DNA of 64,000 nucleotides, taken from assembly GCF_018326005.1 (NCBI RefSeq), contig NZ_AP021903.1:3195501-3259500 (forward strand), in the 5' to 3' direction. Positions within the stretch are counted from its first letter, which is position 1. Each line of letters opens with the position of its first letter. Below the pieces are notes generated by a model. It worked only from the letters and a program-made list of their open reading frames with translations. It had not been told where the DNA came from and did no database searches. This DNA is from Pseudomonas sp. Seg1. GTDB taxonomy: Bacteria; Pseudomonadota; Gammaproteobacteria; Pseudomonadales; Pseudomonadaceae. Positions 62,872 to 64,000 of this stretch are shown piece after piece. A program made the translations under genes and the position numbers.

Positions 62872-64000
62872 CTAACCCTCAAGGAATGCAATCACCTCAT
62901 CAAGTGAGCATGCCCAGCGCAGCGTACCCACGGAAATTGAGAGTGACTGCTCATCGCTCGTATAGACCGCGAAGGGGGTGCAAACAACACCGACGATTCT
63001 CTCGTATTTGGTGAAATCGAAGTTGTCACCCACTGGGTTTTCTGAAAGTCGATTCACGATATTTACCCAGGTGTTCACACCGTTGTTTACGGTCGACGCA
63101 GCGTTACGGATAACAGAATGGACTCCTTGATCGTACTCCCGAGTGTACGGGATGCTTTTGCAGGACACGAGGAGGAGGGTGCCTTCAAACGAGCCAATTG
63201 CATCTATATCGGTCACGGCTTGGCCAGCGACTTTGAGCGTCCGTTGCCTAAGCTCGCGAATGTTGTCGTCGGCCCAGCGGGTTCGATCAATCCTTTGTTG
63301 AACGACATCTTCGAATTTTGTTGCCCGCTCGTTGGCGACTTTGCCTTGTGTCTTCGGGATGTTGAACCACGCCAAAAAACCCATAGAGGCCGCCCACATG
63401 TCGACACACATGTAGTCATTCGTTTTTCTGGCAGGAGCGCCATGAGCGGCAGGCCAAACTTCTCCCAAAAAGCTCAAGCAGCTAGAGCTGAATGCTTCGA
63501 AGCTTTCCGGCGCCTGGAACTGAGGTAGGTGCTGACGTACGTCATCGCAGACGGCGTCATACACTTTCTCCCCGAGCATGTTCCACTCGTTGAACGGCAT
63601 GATGAAATAGCCGAGCTCCATAGTCCGCAGGATCGAGTAGCGGCTTCGCTGTAAGTAGCGTCCAGCGATCAAAAGTACCAAGAGGCAAAGCGAGGCGTTG
63701 GGCTCAATGGCTTGTTTTTCCAGTGCTGGCGCTCGATGCAGTTCAAAGATTCTCGCGAGATCAAGAGTGCTTGGGCGGAACCGAATCAAAACCTTTCCTG
63801 CGCTTCCGTAAGCAGCGGCTCGTGGGTGTCCTTTCAGGAACTCTTGGGGCGCAACCGCGATCTCGTCGCTTAATAGGCCCCAATACGCTTGTGCAAAATT
63901 CACCTCTGTATTGATGATCTTGTCAGCGGACTCATCATGGGCCAAGCCTGCCTGGTTCAAGGCGGCACCATGAAATGTACGACTATGGGAATCATGGCGC
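62872..64000 (-). CDS. Restriction-endonuclease-like protein, 5' end beyond window
   Basis: At least 362 residues from a TTG at 63960; the frame stays open to the window edge, so the start may lie outside. Near residue 250, VTDIDAIGSFEGTLLLVSCKSIP is a PD-(D/E)XK core (D-x-D, 13 residues, then xCK), followed by a helix as in restriction-like nucleases. The N-terminal 200 residues are helical. It probably cuts DNA in a defence context. It faces the TrlF-like fragment's stop across 121 bases. Confidence 0.65.
   Translation of the reverse strand, partial: RHDSHSRTFHGAALNQAGLAHDESADKIINTEVNFAQAYWGLLSDEIAVAPQEFLKGHPRAAAYGSAGKVLIRFRPSTLDLARIFELHRAPALEKQAIEPNASLCLLVLLIAGRYLQRSRYSILRTMELGYFIMPFNEWNMLGEKVYDAVCDDVRQHLPQFQAPESFEAFSSSCLSFLGEVWPAAHGAPARKTNDYMCVDMWAASMGFLAWFNIPKTQGKVANERATKFEDVVQQRIDRTRWADDNIRELRQRTLKVAGQAVTDIDAIGSFEGTLLLVSCKSIPYTREYDQGVHSVIRNAASTVNNGVNTWVNIVNRLSENPVGDNFDFTKYERIVGVVCTPFAVYTSDEQSLSISVGTLRWACSLDEVIAFLEG

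Overview
The window reads as a Pseudomonas chromosome, most likely from the P. fluorescens group. The first 18.4 kb is compact, GC-rich and typical of that genus: LysR regulators next to MFS exporters, a nucleobase permease with a deaminase, and a three-gene molybdenum hydroxylase operon. The genus is inferred from gene content and codon style; there is no rRNA or tRNA to confirm it.

Region 1 (1-18.4 kb) is core-like. It holds a secreted DUF4432 sugar-epimerase-type protein behind a LacI/Cra-type palindrome; an MFS remnant; a divergent LysR/MFS pair; a LysR-NCS2 permease-deaminase cluster for purines; DUF1206 and MFS membrane proteins; an Old Yellow Enzyme; a cytochrome c / 2Fe-2S / molybdopterin-subunit operon; and a closing MFS/LysR pair.

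Region 2 (18.5-35.4 kb) is accessory DNA made of joined fragments. It opens with a LysR gene cut off at its 5' side and joined head-on to a truncated Gabija-type GajA (TOPRIM half only), followed by an intact GajB-like helicase. After this come a scrambled IS3-family remnant, frameshifted genes, an XRE regulator, a phosphoesterase pair, a HAD protein, a HEPN protein, a zinc-ribbon protein, a PD-(D/E)XK-like protein, a displaced LysR/indolepyruvate oxidoreductase fragment, an HNH nuclease, a DUF2971-like protein and a TauD-like dioxygenase. The region ends at a junction near 34.33 kb, where a tyrosine integrase has lost its catalytic C-terminus.

Region 3 (35.4-41.7 kb) is AT-richer and carries a Tn5053/Tn7-like transposition module: repeats, a boxA-like leader, a DDE transposase (TniA/TnsB type), a TniB/TnsC-type AAA+ ATPase, a second ATPase whose Walker A lysine is replaced by isoleucine, a TniQ protein, and an unknown 173-residue protein. 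It has no TnsA-type nuclease. The paired active/degenerate ATPases are the strongest candidate here for an undescribed system.

Region 4 (41.9-64 kb) is a cargo or defence island. It contains a second XRE regulator of the same type as the one at 23.3 kb, small Pseudomonas accessory genes, a VbhA-like antitoxin, an FRG-domain protein, IS3 debris, a Ser/Thr kinase behind a broken membrane-protein gene, a large 862-residue zinc-ribbon/nuclease protein, a GIY-YIG nuclease, a frameshifted DEDD exonuclease, an Ntn-hydrolase-like protein, the C-terminal third of a TrlF-like ATPase, and an endonuclease-like gene running off the right edge. The many truncated and frameshifted genes show that the island has been reshuffled repeatedly by deletion.
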